This document shows positions 45,458-55,426 of a stretch of 64,000 bases of DNA, one piece after another (position 1 is the stretch's first letter; each line of letters starts with the position of its first letter). The notes under the pieces were generated by a model that was given only the letters and a program-made list of their open reading frames with translations, did no database searches and was not told the origin of the DNA. The position numbers were made by a program, and so were the translations under genes. The stretch lies in assembly GCF_022369515.1 (NCBI RefSeq), contig NZ_CP059724.1, positions 5,270,001 to 5,334,000 on the forward strand, written 5' to 3'. This stretch comes from Paenibacillus sp. 19GGS1-52. Lineage in GTDB: Bacteria; Bacillota; Bacilli; Paenibacillales; Paenibacillaceae.

Positions 45458-47070
45458 GGTTCTTCTCTCCCTTGAAGATCGGCCTGGCTTGCGGAATTGC
45501 GGTACTCCCCGATAGTCATACCCAGTCTTTTTTTGAAAATTTGGCTGAAATACCGATAATCCTCATATCCCACCATTTGCGCGATCTCATAATTTTTATA
45601 TTTAGAAAACTTCATCAATTCCTTGGATTTGCTTATGCGTACATCGGTCAGATAATCGATAAAGTTCTTGCCCGTTGCTTTCTTAAAGATCCGACTTAAA
45701 TAGTCTGGATTCATATAGTAGCTCTGGGCGATTCCCTGCAGCGATAGGGATTGATCGTAATAAGCCTCTACCTGCTGCTTCATTTCCTCCACAATTTTCC
45801 CCGCCTGCTTCTCGCCAAGTCGATTATAAAAGTCAGCTACAGCAGGGATCAGCTCCTCCGTGAATATTTTAGTTACAGAAGCTTTATCATTCCGTGCACC
45901 CAGAATTTCTGTGTAAACCGCAGGGCCTTTTCCGCAAATATGACCGAAATCAGCGCCTTTGGCCTGAAGCTGTTTCTCTATGGCATATAAGAGCAATAAG
46001 GAACTTCGCTGCAACTGCTCCACGGACAGCGTATCCATAGAAACTTTATGCAGAAATTCGAAAAATTCATGTTGAGCTGCAAGTGTGCTCCCGGATTGCA
46101 GGGAGAGTAGAAAAGCCCGCTCTTGCTCTCCGGGGTAGGTGAACTTAGCGACTGCCAGCTTGTGCTCAGCCGCTAGAACCACGTCACGTTGTCCCAGCAG
46201 CCTGCCTTTCAGCGCTTGCTCTGCTTCCCGCACAGCTTCTCGAAGCTTACGCCCCTCCGGCTTAATCGTGCTAAGTCCAACACTTGCGGAGGGACAGCCG
46301 GCCCGCTTCAGTACATTTTGCAGAATGGCGCAGACCCGCTGCAGATCATCCTGTTCAAACCGGTTACCTGAACACACAAGCAGCAATTCCCGAGAACTTC
46401 CGGTCATAAACGAGGCTTCATAAGCCCAGCTTCCACCCCCAAAAAGAAACGGTTGAATTCGGTTCAATTGCTCCTGGAGGCAGCTTAGCAAGCAAGCCGA
46501 ATCCAACTCCATTGTCTCTAAGAAGACATCCGATTGCCCGATGAGCGCAACCAGCTCCTGGCCTGACCATTCCGGTGGCATAGCTTCGTTCGCGCCAATA
46601 GCTACTCCATCCTCTTCTTCCGTCGAACTGTCCAGCAGTGCCCGGAGCCAGCCCTGTCCTCTTTGCTGCAAGGCTGCACGCTGGTTATCCTCACGCTGCT
46701 GCAGCTCCTCACAGGCTTTTCGCAGTACCGTATTCAGCTCTTCCTTCCGGACGGGCTTCAACAAATAATCAAATACCTTATGGCGGATCGCTTCTTTGGT
46801 ATATTCGAAATCCGAATATCCGCTAATTACAATGACCAGCAGCTCCGGCAGCTCCTGGCTGAGCAGTCCGAGCAGCTGTTTGCCGTCCATACCTGGCATC
46901 CGCATATCCAGAAACAGCACATCCGGCTGTTCAGCTAGTGCCAATGTATACGCATCGTCTCCATTCTCCGCTTCTCCCACCAGCGTAAGCTCAAATTCAC
47001 TCCAGGCAATCGACTGGATTAAACCTCTACGTATCCACTTTTCATCATCAACGATTAATACTCTGCGCAT
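45442..47070 (-). CDS. Response regulator with AraC domain, YesN type (second unit)
   Basis: 542 residues: receiver 1-120 with LIVDDEKW, phospho-acceptor Asp55 in VLFLDMRMPG and Lys in YLLKPVRK; a long middle region (about 140-420); and AraC helix-turn-helices (LQGIAQSYYMNPDYLSRIFKKATG and IAQMVGYEDYRYFSQIFKKRLG). It lies downstream of the transporter genes and apart from its likely kinase partner at 50411-52221, an unusual split for a YesMN pair. Confidence 0.94.
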   Translation of the reverse strand: MRRVLIVDDEKWIRRGLIQSIAWSEFELTLVGEAENGDDAYTLALAEQPDVLFLDMRMPGMDGKQLLGLLSQELPELLVIVISGYSDFEYTKEAIRHKVFDYLLKPVRKEELNTVLRKACEELQQREDNQRAALQQRGQGWLRALLDSSTEEEDGVAIGANEAMPPEWSGQELVALIGQSDVFLETMELDSACLLSCLQEQLNRIQPFLFGGGSWAYEASFMTGSSRELLLVCSGNRFEQDDLQRVCAILQNVLKRAGCPSASVGLSTIKPEGRKLREAVREAEQALKGRLLGQRDVVLAAEHKLAVAKFTYPGEQERAFLLSLQSGSTLAAQHEFFEFLHKVSMDTLSVEQLQRSSLLLLYAIEKQLQAKGADFGHICGKGPAVYTEILGARNDKASVTKIFTEELIPAVADFYNRLGEKQAGKIVEEMKQQVEAYYDQSLSLQGIAQSYYMNPDYLSRIFKKATGKNFIDYLTDVRISKSKELMKFSKYKNYEIAQMVGYEDYRYFSQIFKKRLGMTIGEYRNSASQADLQGREEPCPNI

Positions 47071-47138
47071 GTTTATAACCTCCGAAGTAGGGATGAAGTG
47101 AGCTTAATAGAGCTAGCAGGCTTAGAGAATGCGAACCA

Positions 47139-47963
47139 TCAGCCTTTCAGCGAACCCGCTGTTAATCCGTCAATAATAAAACGCTGCAGGAACAAGTAAA
47201 CGATGAGCACAGGTGCAACCACCATCACCATGAAGGCGAATACAACGCCCCAGTTGGTACTGTAAAGAGTGACGAAGTTGAATACCTGCAGCACAAGCGT
47301 CCACTTGGTGCTATCCGTCATGAGGTAAAAAGGCCCAAAGAAGTCATTCCACACCGACACCAGTACGACGATAGTTACAGTAACCAGAACCGTCATCAGG
47401 AGCGGCAGAATCATTTGAAAATAGAGCCGGAAATAACTACTGCCCTCCAGCAATGCTGCTTCATCCAGCTCACGAGGAATTGATTTCATGAAGCCTACCA
47501 GCATGAAGATCGCAAAGGGCAGCAGCACCGCCGTATAATACATCACCAGACTGAAGTAGGTACCTTTAATATGCAGATCGCTCATCAGCTTGATCGTCGG
47601 CACAATAGATACCGGAACGATAAGGCCCACAATGAACATATAAAAGGTGCCACGCATGAACTTGTCATCCCTCCGCTGAATGACGAAAGCCGCCATCGAG
47701 GCAAATAGGTTGACACATACGACTACCGAAGCGGAGATCATGACACTATTTTTAAATCCGCGTAGGATATTGGCCTGCTCGAATACATCTTTATAGTTGG
47801 AGAACTTCCACACGGATGGCAATCCAAGACCAAACAATGCGGATTCGCGAATGTCCTTGAAGGAGTTAATCAGAATCATGAAGAAAGGGATCAGGATCAC
47901 AATCGCCAGCGCAAAAGCCACTACCTCCAGCATAATCAACCTGCCACGTTTCTGCGTTTGCAT
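47139..47963 (-). CDS. Carbohydrate ABC transporter permease, MalG type (second unit)
   Basis: 274 residues with six membrane helices and the EAA loop ELDEAALLEGSSYFRLYFQMILPLL. Its ATG overlaps the stop of the upstream permease gene by one base (TGATG). It imports the sugar captured by the lipoprotein encoded at 48958; the GH127-like enzyme in the same unit suggests an arabinoside or related oligosaccharide. Confidence 0.94.
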   Translation of the reverse strand: MQTQKRGRLIMLEVVAFALAIVILIPFFMILINSFKDIRESALFGLGLPSVWKFSNYKDVFEQANILRGFKNSVMISASVVVCVNLFASMAAFVIQRRDDKFMRGTFYMFIVGLIVPVSIVPTIKLMSDLHIKGTYFSLVMYYTAVLLPFAIFMLVGFMKSIPRELDEAALLEGSSYFRLYFQMILPLLMTVLVTVTIVVLVSVWNDFFGPFYLMTDSTKWTLVLQVFNFVTLYSTNWGVVFAFMVMVVAPVLIVYLFLQRFIIDGLTAGSLKG

Positions 47964-48832
47964 CAGTATTCCATCTCCCTCTTCTTCAGGCCCATTAGTA
48001 CAGGCACACCGATTATGGTAACCAGCACAAACAGCATCAGATTGACCGCAGTAGCATATCCAAATTGCCCCGTACTGAACATATTCCTTATATAAGTGAA
48101 GAATACTTCTGTCGTATACCCTGGCCCGCCATCTGTCAGCACCATCACCATTTCAAAGATTTTCATCGAATTGATCATCGCCAGCAGCACATTCACCGTT
48201 AAAGAAGCCGCCAAGAGAGGGAATACAATAAAGCGGAAACGTTGCCAGTAATGCGCTCCATCAATGGAGGAACTCTCAATTAGATCCTTGGAGATGAATT
48301 GCAGACCTGCCAGATAGACAACCATGGAGAAGCCTGTAACCCGCCATAAATCTGTCATGATGATTGAAAATAAGGCAAACTTCGGATTATTGAGCCAATC
48401 CTGGGCCATAAAGCCCAGTCCTACGGAGTTCAGCACATGATTAATGATACCGTTCGAGGGATGATAGATAGCCCGAAAAATATAGCCAATGACGATCGGT
48501 GAGATGACATAAGGCATAAAAAAGATCATCCGCAAAAAATTCTTTGCCTTGAGTGCCTCGTTGAGAATCAGCGCCAGTCCAAGTCCCAAAACATTCTGAA
48601 ACACGGTAACTGCAGCTGCGAATATAAGCGTATTCTTAAAAGCGGTCAAGAGTCTCGGCTCTTGAAACAACGCCCGGTAATTATCTAGCCCGTTAAAAGA
48701 TATCGTATCTGCGTTAATGTTCCAGTCGGTAAAGCTGTAATAGAAGCCGATAACCGTCGGCGTAATGAAGAACAGCAAGAACACCGCGAGCGCTGGAAAT
48801 GCAAAATATAAAGGGTATTTGCGTCCTTTCAT
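47963..48832 (-). CDS. Carbohydrate ABC transporter permease, MalF/UgpA type (second unit)
   Basis: 289 residues, six helices (first at FAFPALAVFLLFFITPTVIG). The coupling loop is degenerate (FISKDLIESSSIDGAHYWQRFRFIVFP) compared with the usual EAA-G sequence. It is followed directly by the second permease. There is no ATPase gene nearby. Confidence 0.94.
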   Translation of the reverse strand: MKGRKYPLYFAFPALAVFLLFFITPTVIGFYYSFTDWNINADTISFNGLDNYRALFQEPRLLTAFKNTLIFAAAVTVFQNVLGLGLALILNEALKAKNFLRMIFFMPYVISPIVIGYIFRAIYHPSNGIINHVLNSVGLGFMAQDWLNNPKFALFSIIMTDLWRVTGFSMVVYLAGLQFISKDLIESSSIDGAHYWQRFRFIVFPLLAASLTVNVLLAMINSMKIFEMVMVLTDGGPGYTTEVFFTYIRNMFSTGQFGYATAVNLMLFVLVTIIGVPVLMGLKKREMEY

Positions 48833-48888
48833 GGATCTCTCTCCTTTTCTCTATTTTGTCAGCCGAAAGGACTAATCAGATTGGACCT

Positions 48889-48934
48889 GCTGCCGCCTGC
48901 CTGAACAAGTTACAGGATACAAGCGGGCGGCGGC
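48889..48934 (-). terminator. Intercistronic hairpin after the second binding-protein gene
   Basis: GCTGCCGCCTGC (48889-48900) and GCGGGCGGCGGC (48923-48934) pair at 10 of 12 positions in the 125-base gap between the binding-protein and permease genes. No T tract follows. It mirrors the hairpin at 27710-27747 in the first unit and probably sets the ratio of binding protein to permease. Confidence 0.7.
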
Positions 48935-48957
48935 TATAGCCCCAATTCCTTCTGTAC

Positions 48958-50307
48958 TTACTTGAAGCCTTCGAGAAGCTTCGATTTGCCGTCCTTCTCA
49001 TAGTTGGCCGCGAAATCATTGTATGCCTTATCCACATCGCCATTGATAAAGAAGATTTGCAGTAGCTTCTGGAAATCTGCAAAGACCGGAGTCAGACGGT
49101 TCTGGATGTTAATTTTGGATTTACCGGCTTCAATCAAATCTTTAACAGTCTGTTGAACCGGAACCAGCTCTACCTTGGCATCCTCAAAGATTGGAATACC
49201 CGGAGCTGCAGCATAATACATATCTGTCATCTCTTTCGTAAGCATGAACTTCACCAATTCGACTGCGGCATCCGCATGTTTGGCTTGGGTAGGAATCATC
49301 AACTGATTCGGAGGAGTGACTAACGCTACACCTTGATCTGTATCTGATGGGAACGGGAAGAAGCCAAGCTTATCGTTAACAAACTCTTTGCCGAACTTCT
49401 TCTCCAACTGCGGGATAATACCATCCAGATTGAAGACCATAGCAGCTTTTCCTTCACCAAGCATCGTCTGCATCTCATCAAAGGTACCTGCCAGCACATT
49501 ATCCTGATACAAGCCCAGATCTATGAGCTCCTTCTGCTTAACGAACAGATCCTTCAGCGCTGGAATCTTATTCATCTTCAGTTCATTCGTCTGCAGCTTA
49601 GCGACACCTTCATCACCGATGGCAGGGTCCACATTCGATACCCAGCCTGTCAGATAGAAGATTTGGGCAGGCCAGCCGTCCTTAACGCCTTCATAGAACG
49701 GGGTAACACCCGTTGCTTTAATTTTTTTAGCAATTGCAATGAGGTCAGCATAATTTTTAGGTGGCTCTACACCAGCTTTTGCAAATACATCCTTGTTATA
49801 GAACACGCCGTACATGCCGGTAGCTCCATAAGGGACACCATAGATTTTACCGTCAAGGGTTTGCGCGTCCTTCATTGAAGGAATGATTCGTGCCCATACA
49901 TCCGCATCGCCGGACCACTCGCGCAGCATTTCATCTGCCCGCAGCTTTACGTATTGCTTCGTACCAGGCTGCATCAAGAACAGATCCGGAAAATCACCTG
50001 TAGAGAAACGCGTCTTCATCATATTGTCGAATTCCCCGCCCGGAAGCGCTTGCAATTCAACCTTGTTACCTGTCTGTTTCTCGAATTCTCCGAACAATTG
50101 GGTAAATGGTGCCGTATCGACCGTATTGGGAATCACAAAGCTAAGCGTAACTGGGTCCTTCGCTTTGGTGTTTGTGGCGGTTGCGTCTGTATTCGCTGTA
50201 TTGCCGTTTGCCGCATTGCTGTTATTATTATTCCCTCCGCAACCTGCCAAACCGAGCAATGCCAGAGATACTACGAGCAACATTGATACCGTTTTCATTT
50301 TTCTCAC
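48958..50307 (-). CDS. Sugar-binding lipoprotein of ABC transporter (second unit)
   Basis: 449 residues. GTG 50307 is the start, with GGGGAGG nine bases upstream. The signal peptide ends in a LAGC lipobox, so the protein is lipid-anchored on the outer face of the membrane, followed by an Asn-rich linker. GKIYGVPYGATGMYGVFYNKDVF and KAAMVFNLDG are typical of the family. Preceded by a cre-like site and the YesM-type kinase gene. Confidence 0.95.
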   Translation of the reverse strand: MRKMKTVSMLLVVSLALLGLAGCGGNNNNSNAANGNTANTDATATNTKAKDPVTLSFVIPNTVDTAPFTQLFGEFEKQTGNKVELQALPGGEFDNMMKTRFSTGDFPDLFLMQPGTKQYVKLRADEMLREWSGDADVWARIIPSMKDAQTLDGKIYGVPYGATGMYGVFYNKDVFAKAGVEPPKNYADLIAIAKKIKATGVTPFYEGVKDGWPAQIFYLTGWVSNVDPAIGDEGVAKLQTNELKMNKIPALKDLFVKQKELIDLGLYQDNVLAGTFDEMQTMLGEGKAAMVFNLDGIIPQLEKKFGKEFVNDKLGFFPFPSDTDQGVALVTPPNQLMIPTQAKHADAAVELVKFMLTKEMTDMYYAAAPGIPIFEDAKVELVPVQQTVKDLIEAGKSKINIQNRLTPVFADFQKLLQIFFINGDVDKAYNDFAANYEKDGKSKLLEGFK

Positions 50308-50359
50308 TTGCTATAACCTCCCCATTATTCTAGCTCCCTGTGCTACTCCTTTATTTTAA

Positions 50360-50373
50360 TGCAAGCGCTTTCC
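50360..50373. promoter_or_regulatory. cre-like site before the second binding-protein gene
   Basis: TGCAAGCGCTTTCC fits the CcpA operator consensus at 12 of 14 positions and lies about 53 bases before the GTG start, between the kinase stop and the binding-protein gene. It suggests catabolite control of the transporter as a separate transcript from the kinase. Confidence 0.65.
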
Positions 50374-50410
50374 ATCTCCCATTCACGATCTCGACTATTA
50401 GTGTTGATTA

Positions 50411-52221
50411 TTACGACTTTCCGGCAGCTTCTTCACGAAGTAGCAGCGTAATCAGCGTTCCTGCACCTTCATTGCTTTCGATCCGGAACTCCATTCTCGT
50501 TCCGTAACGAATAGCATAACGGGCATATACATTGCGGATGCCAATCCCTACACCAGAGGGCAAGCTCAGATATTGTTCCTGAACTACCGGACGCACGAGC
50601 GCAGCCCGGATTTCCTCCAGTCTTTCCTCTGTCATCCCGCCCCCGTTATCGCTGACACTAAGATGTACTCCGTCTGCGTATCTGCGGGCAGTGATCACAA
50701 TCCTACCTTTTTCTCTCATCGGCTCAATCCCATGGAAGACTGCGTTCTCCACCAGCGGCTGTAATGTCATTTTCAAAATCGGATAATCATACAGCTCTTC
50801 TTCCACGTCCACACTATATTGAAACTTCCCTTCAAACCGGAAGCTTTGAATTCTGATATAAGCCTCAATCTGCTCCAACTCCTCGCGCAGGGAAACTATC
50901 TCATCGCTGTTCTTGATGTTGTAACGGAACATGTCTGCCAGTGACTGCGCCATCTCGCTAATCTCTTCCACCGAATAGTAGTCGGCCATAGCCTTAATAC
51001 TGTCGAGAGTGTTATAGAGAAAATGCGGATTGATCTGCGAATAGAGCATGGCCAGCTCCGCTTCCTGCAGCTTGATCTGGTAGATATATTTGTTCTCAAT
51101 CAGCATTTGCAATTCATTGCGCATCGCATTGAAGTTCATCGCGATCCGGCCGATTTCATCTCTGCGGTTCACATCCAGCCCTACGGAGAAATCGCCCCGT
51201 TTGATCCGGTTGACGCTTTTATGTAAATCAAGAATTGGCTTCGTAATCATCCGACCCAGCAGAATGGACAGCAGAAAGGTGATCATGAAAGCAAAAGCGC
51301 CTGTATAAATGACCGCCGTTTTGATCGAATTTAGCGGACTTACAATTTCTTCTTTTGGCATCAGCAGCACCGTTTTCCAGCCTGAATATTCTGAACGGGT
51401 ATACGAGATAAAGTACTGGCTGTCCTCATGATTGAACCAGAACTTCCCTTGCTTCCCCTCCATGCGGGATAGAATATCCTGCAACAGATCTGCTGAATAG
51501 CCTTCCGAAACATATACGGGGGAATTGTTCTCATCCAGCACAAGAAATTTACTGGTCTCTGTAAGATCGGCATTCTGGGAAATGCTGCGGAATAAGCTGT
51601 CGCTGTAATCGGCACGAACCACAATGAATTGATCAGGGTTGGCAAAATCACGGATTAGAATCGCTGTCGAGTAAGCAATGGTCCGCTCTTCGGAGATGGA
51701 TTCCGAGTCTGGAACGTTAATGAAATTCACTCTTCCGTCCTTGTTCACTGTGTCCTTGAACCATGATGCATTCCGCACTTCAGCAGGCTCCTCATGGGCG
51801 CTATTGTTGGAAGAACTCATCATCTCACCTGTGCTGTAATAGATCCGAAAGCGGACAAAATCTGTGATCGGAGTTGTATTAAACGTTTTCAAATACAAAT
51901 CCTCGAAACTTTGTCGGATCACAAATTTGCTCTCGCTGTTCACAGAGGCATAAGCGTTGATATCATCTATGTATTGCTGATTGTAGTAAGGAGACAGCAG
52001 CAGATTGCGTTTGCTGTGCATATCGTTATCCATATTATTTTCAATTTGCCGTACGATCTGAAAGCTGGCCGTTTCGACCTTCTCCAACATCGATTTATAG
52101 GAAATATAGTAGGAGGCTGCCCCACCATGGCAATGCAAATAAAAATAATAACCAAATAGCTTAAGAGCAGCGTCGTACGGATGCCCGAGATCCGGTAGCG
52201 GAAGTTATTCCATAACTGCAT
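50411..52221 (-). pseudogene. YesM-type sensor histidine kinase with an apparent frameshift
   Basis: The gene begins at ATG 52221 with a strong GAGAGGGGGG ribosome-binding site and encodes MQLWNNFRYRISGIRTTLLL and the first membrane helix. At the G run 52124-52121 (GGTGGGGCAGCC) the frame changes; adding one G would join this helix to ASYYISYKSM and the rest of the kinase: sensor domain, second helix (about 51320-51250), HAMP, QINPHFLYNTLDSIKAM with the phospho-His, and an HATPase. The downstream part is intact to the stop at 50411. It is a one-base deletion, a sequencing error, or a slippage-controlled gene. It heads the second ABC unit. Confidence 0.8.
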
Positions 52222-52360
52222 AAGTACCCCCCTCTCTATTGAGATTATTTTACTACATTAATTAAACAAAGAATTGTTCAATTTCAGACCCTTGCATTGC
52301 TGCGCTCCTTCGTTTCCAAATATAACCTTTTACTCCTCACATCTTAATCTTCCTCTACAT

Positions 52361-52398
52361 AAAAAAAGGCAAAACAGCTATTGCTTAGCTGTCTTACC
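52361..52398 (-). terminator. Strong terminator downstream of the GH78 gene
   Basis: GGTAAGACAGCTA and TAGCTGTTTTGCC form a 13-bp stem (three G-U pairs) with a 5-base loop, followed by TTTTTTT on the minus strand. It lies 300 bases after the GH78 stop, beyond the palindromic repeats, and ahead of the kinase gene. Confidence 0.9.
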
Positions 52399-52501
52399 TC
52401 TCGCCAAAGTAACTGGCTGTTTCTGCCACCTGACCCGTTCATCACCAGAACAAATGCTGATGCGACTTGACCTTAGCACAGTCTTGGAAGAATGGATTAC
52501 A

Positions 52502-52690
52502 TTAACAGCAGTTAATGCCGCTAAATCGCTCAATTCCAGCTATTTCCTCAATTTAACAGCAGTTCATGCCGTTATATTCCTCTGTTTTTAAGAAATCAGC
52601 TTCCATGAGCCATATTAGAGGCAGAAATTCATGTTAATTTGTTTTAAAGTGCTGAGTGAGTCAATTTAACAGCAGAAAATGATGTTAATA
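52502..52690. repeat. Palindromic repeat family D (TTAACAGCAG type), four copies
   Basis: Units at 52502-52525, 52552-52576, about 52616-52638 and 52665-52690 share TTAACAGCAG-n-ATGccGTTAA. Each folds as TAAC/GTTA and GCA/TGC stems with one mismatch and a loop of about 5 bases. Spacing is irregular (about 50, 64 and 49 bases). They fill the region between the GH78 stop and its terminator and so would be part of that mRNA's 3' untranslated region. Confidence 0.75.
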
Positions 52691-52699
52691 TTACCCAAA

Positions 52700-55375
52700 T
52701 CATTGAATCCGAGAAGTGAAGCTATAGGTCCCCGAGCCGATATGGAAGGCCGATGCCGCTTGCACTTCAGCCTCCACCGCAAGAGTCGGCTGAGCCAGCG
52801 CATTGCCCGCAACTTTCGCCTCTACTCTAGCGCCGCTGCCCGGAACATACACCGTTGCCGTTGTATTAGCCGGAATATGCACAGTGAGCTGGAACACTCC
52901 GTCGTTCGCCAACTGCCACTCTACCTGTAAGCTTCCGTACAGGCTTTCGTAGCCTGCTTTGACCGAAGTAATCTTCCCTCCCGGCTGCGGACGGATAATG
53001 GAATGCTTAAAGCCTGGCTGTTGCGGATCAGTCTCCAGACCCGCCATATAGCGGAACATCCACTCTCCCACAGAACCAAGGGAATAGTGATTGAAGGAAT
53101 TCATATCCGGCGTCTGAAAACCGTTCTCCTCGGTCCAACCATCCCAACGTTCCCAAATCGTCGTTGCTCCATGTTTGATCGAGTACATCCAGGAAGGGAA
53201 TTCTTCCTGCGTCAATAGCGAATACGCTACGTCCAGTTGACCATGGTCGCTCAGCGCAGGCAGCAGATAACCTACACCGAGAAAGCCTGTTGACAGACGA
53301 TTCCCACGGGCTTTAATATCCTCGACTAAATGCTGAACAGCCAACGTCTGCTGATCCGGTGTTAAGAGGCCAAATTGCAGCGCGAGTACATACACAGTTT
53401 GAGTATTGCCTTGAATACGGCCATCTGCCGCCACAAACGCAGCCCGGAAAGCTTCAGTAATTCCCGCGAACAAAGTCTCAAAACGCTTCTGATCCGCAGA
53501 CTTGCCCAGCACCTCGGAAATAGAGGCCAACAGCTTCGTGCTGTAGGCAAAATAAGCGGTAGCCAGTACATCATTTGGCGTATCCGCACCAATGGACAAC
53601 CAGTCGCCATAATTGGCATAATCCGGTCGCACCAAATCATCCGTCATCGACTCCAAGTACTCTACCCAGCGAACCATAGCTACATAATGAGTTTCCAGCA
53701 CACGGATATCTCCGTACATCAGATATAACGTCCACGGAATCACGACACCCGCGTCCCCCCAGCCCGCATTATCGGGAGCGAACCAGTCCAGCCTTGTGCT
53801 CCACATCTTGTAGCGCATCCAGCCAGCATCCGGAGCCACGTCCGTGAATGCACCGGAAGGCTGCTGGGCATCAATCATATCCCACATAAATTTATTGAAG
53901 AAGCGGGACACATCCATATTATAAGAAGCCGTGCGGGCAAAAATCTGTGCATCCCCCGTCCAGCCAAGCCGTTCATCCCGTTGCGGACAGTCCGTTGGCA
54001 CGGACAAAAAGTTTCCGCGCTGTCCCCAGGTAATGTTGGAGTACAGCTGATTGACCATGGGATCAGAGGTTTCGAGGCTGCCCGACACCGAGGTATCCGA
54101 ATGAATTACCTTACCGATTATCGTATCCAGATCAGGTTCTCCCGGGTATCCAATCAGTTCCACATAGCGGAAGCCGTGAAAGGTGAAATGAGGCTCGTAC
54201 CGCTCCTCACCATCGCCCTTCAGAATATAATGCTCCTGCTGCACAGCCACCCGCAAATTATCGAGATACATACTGCCATCCGTATTCAGCATCTCTGCGT
54301 GGCTGAGTGTAATTTGCGTCCCACGTTCACCCTTGACCTTCACTTCCGACCAGCCAACCATATTTTGGCCCATATCATAAATATAGGTTCCAGCCTCAGT
54401 CTTGCGCAGGCTTAGCGGCCGCATCGTCTTCGTAATCCGAATTGGCGGTTCCATGGATGCTATCAGCAGTCCGTTATATCCTGGCCGGATGTCTGGAATC
54501 TCCCAAGCAGAATCATCATACCCCGCCCGATCCCAGCCCGGCAGCTCCTGAGTCGCATCATATTTCTCGCCCAGAATCATATCGGAATATTGGATAGGAC
54601 CTCTGGTTGTTTTCCAGCTGCCATCCGTGATCATCCGCTCTTTCGTGCCATCCTCGTACTCTACAGACATCTGCAGAAAAAGAAAGGGCCGCTCGCCATA
54701 GATCTTGTCGGAGATAAATCCAACCGTTCCTGCATACCAGCCTTCGCCCAAAATAACGCCGAAAGCATTATCCCCTTGCGTCACTTTGTCCGTAACATCG
54801 TAAGCCTGAACCTGAACCCGTTGATCATAATCGGTCCAGCCCGGGGTGAACAGGTCACCAACCTTTTCGCCATTCACTCGCAGATTGTATAGTCCAAGCG
54901 CCGTGGCATAAACCACCGCCCGCTTAACCTTCGACCCCAATGTAAAGTCCTTGCGGAAAAATGGCGATGGCTGCATTTTCAGATCCGCTTCGGCTTTGCG
55001 GCCAATCCATTTGGCCTTCCAGCCGGTACGGGCCAGAATGCCCATACTCCACAGAGCTGGTTCGCTCCAGGCCGATATCACATGCTGTTCATCCCACACC
55101 CGGACCTTCCAATAATAGGTGCTTTCTGCCTGAAGAACCGCTCCTTCATAGACGATATGGGTGGAATGGCTGGTTTCCCTCTTGCCGCTGTCCCACATAT
55201 CCCCAATATTCTGGTCCAGCCCTTCTTGAGTGGCAGCAACCAGAACCTGATATGCAGTCTGCGCAGCGGCAGACGTCACTGATTCCAGCTTCCAGAACAG
55301 GCGTGGATGTTGCACATCGAGTCCAAGCGGATTGTCCAAATATTCAGTCCTGCAGCCTATAACCGAAATTGTCAT
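52700..55375 (-). CDS. Alpha-L-rhamnosidase, GH78
   Basis: 891 residues from ATG 55375 (MTISVIGCRTEYLDNP), which has GGAGGAAC upstream. N-terminal beta domains (about 1-370), then an (alpha/alpha)6 barrel (about 420-780) with the acidic catalytic motif CPQRDERLGWTGDAQIFA, and a C-terminal beta domain. No signal peptide, so it acts on imported rhamnosides. It lies 51 bases after the FGGY kinase gene and probably belongs to the isomerase-transketolase-kinase operon, hinting that the metabolised sugar comes as a rhamnosylated glycoside. Confidence 0.95.
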   Translation of the reverse strand: MTISVIGCRTEYLDNPLGLDVQHPRLFWKLESVTSAAAQTAYQVLVAATQEGLDQNIGDMWDSGKRETSHSTHIVYEGAVLQAESTYYWKVRVWDEQHVISAWSEPALWSMGILARTGWKAKWIGRKAEADLKMQPSPFFRKDFTLGSKVKRAVVYATALGLYNLRVNGEKVGDLFTPGWTDYDQRVQVQAYDVTDKVTQGDNAFGVILGEGWYAGTVGFISDKIYGERPFLFLQMSVEYEDGTKERMITDGSWKTTRGPIQYSDMILGEKYDATQELPGWDRAGYDDSAWEIPDIRPGYNGLLIASMEPPIRITKTMRPLSLRKTEAGTYIYDMGQNMVGWSEVKVKGERGTQITLSHAEMLNTDGSMYLDNLRVAVQQEHYILKGDGEERYEPHFTFHGFRYVELIGYPGEPDLDTIIGKVIHSDTSVSGSLETSDPMVNQLYSNITWGQRGNFLSVPTDCPQRDERLGWTGDAQIFARTASYNMDVSRFFNKFMWDMIDAQQPSGAFTDVAPDAGWMRYKMWSTRLDWFAPDNAGWGDAGVVIPWTLYLMYGDIRVLETHYVAMVRWVEYLESMTDDLVRPDYANYGDWLSIGADTPNDVLATAYFAYSTKLLASISEVLGKSADQKRFETLFAGITEAFRAAFVAADGRIQGNTQTVYVLALQFGLLTPDQQTLAVQHLVEDIKARGNRLSTGFLGVGYLLPALSDHGQLDVAYSLLTQEEFPSWMYSIKHGATTIWERWDGWTEENGFQTPDMNSFNHYSLGSVGEWMFRYMAGLETDPQQPGFKHSIIRPQPGGKITSVKAGYESLYGSLQVEWQLANDGVFQLTVHIPANTTATVYVPGSGARVEAKVAGNALAQPTLAVEAEVQAASAFHIGSGTYSFTSRIQ

Positions 55376-55426
55376 TACAAGTTCCTCCATTATTCAGCTC
55401 AACTCTAGATTACTCAACATGCTTCT

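Noticed and set aside
52502-52690. Possible CRISPR array
   Set aside because: Repeat units are short, imperfect and palindromic, spacing is irregular (about 50-64 bases), and there are no cas genes.
54961-55362. Plus-strand open frame opposite the GH78 start
   Set aside because: It is a mirror of the high-GC rhamnosidase coding sequence with no ribosome-binding site or family features.
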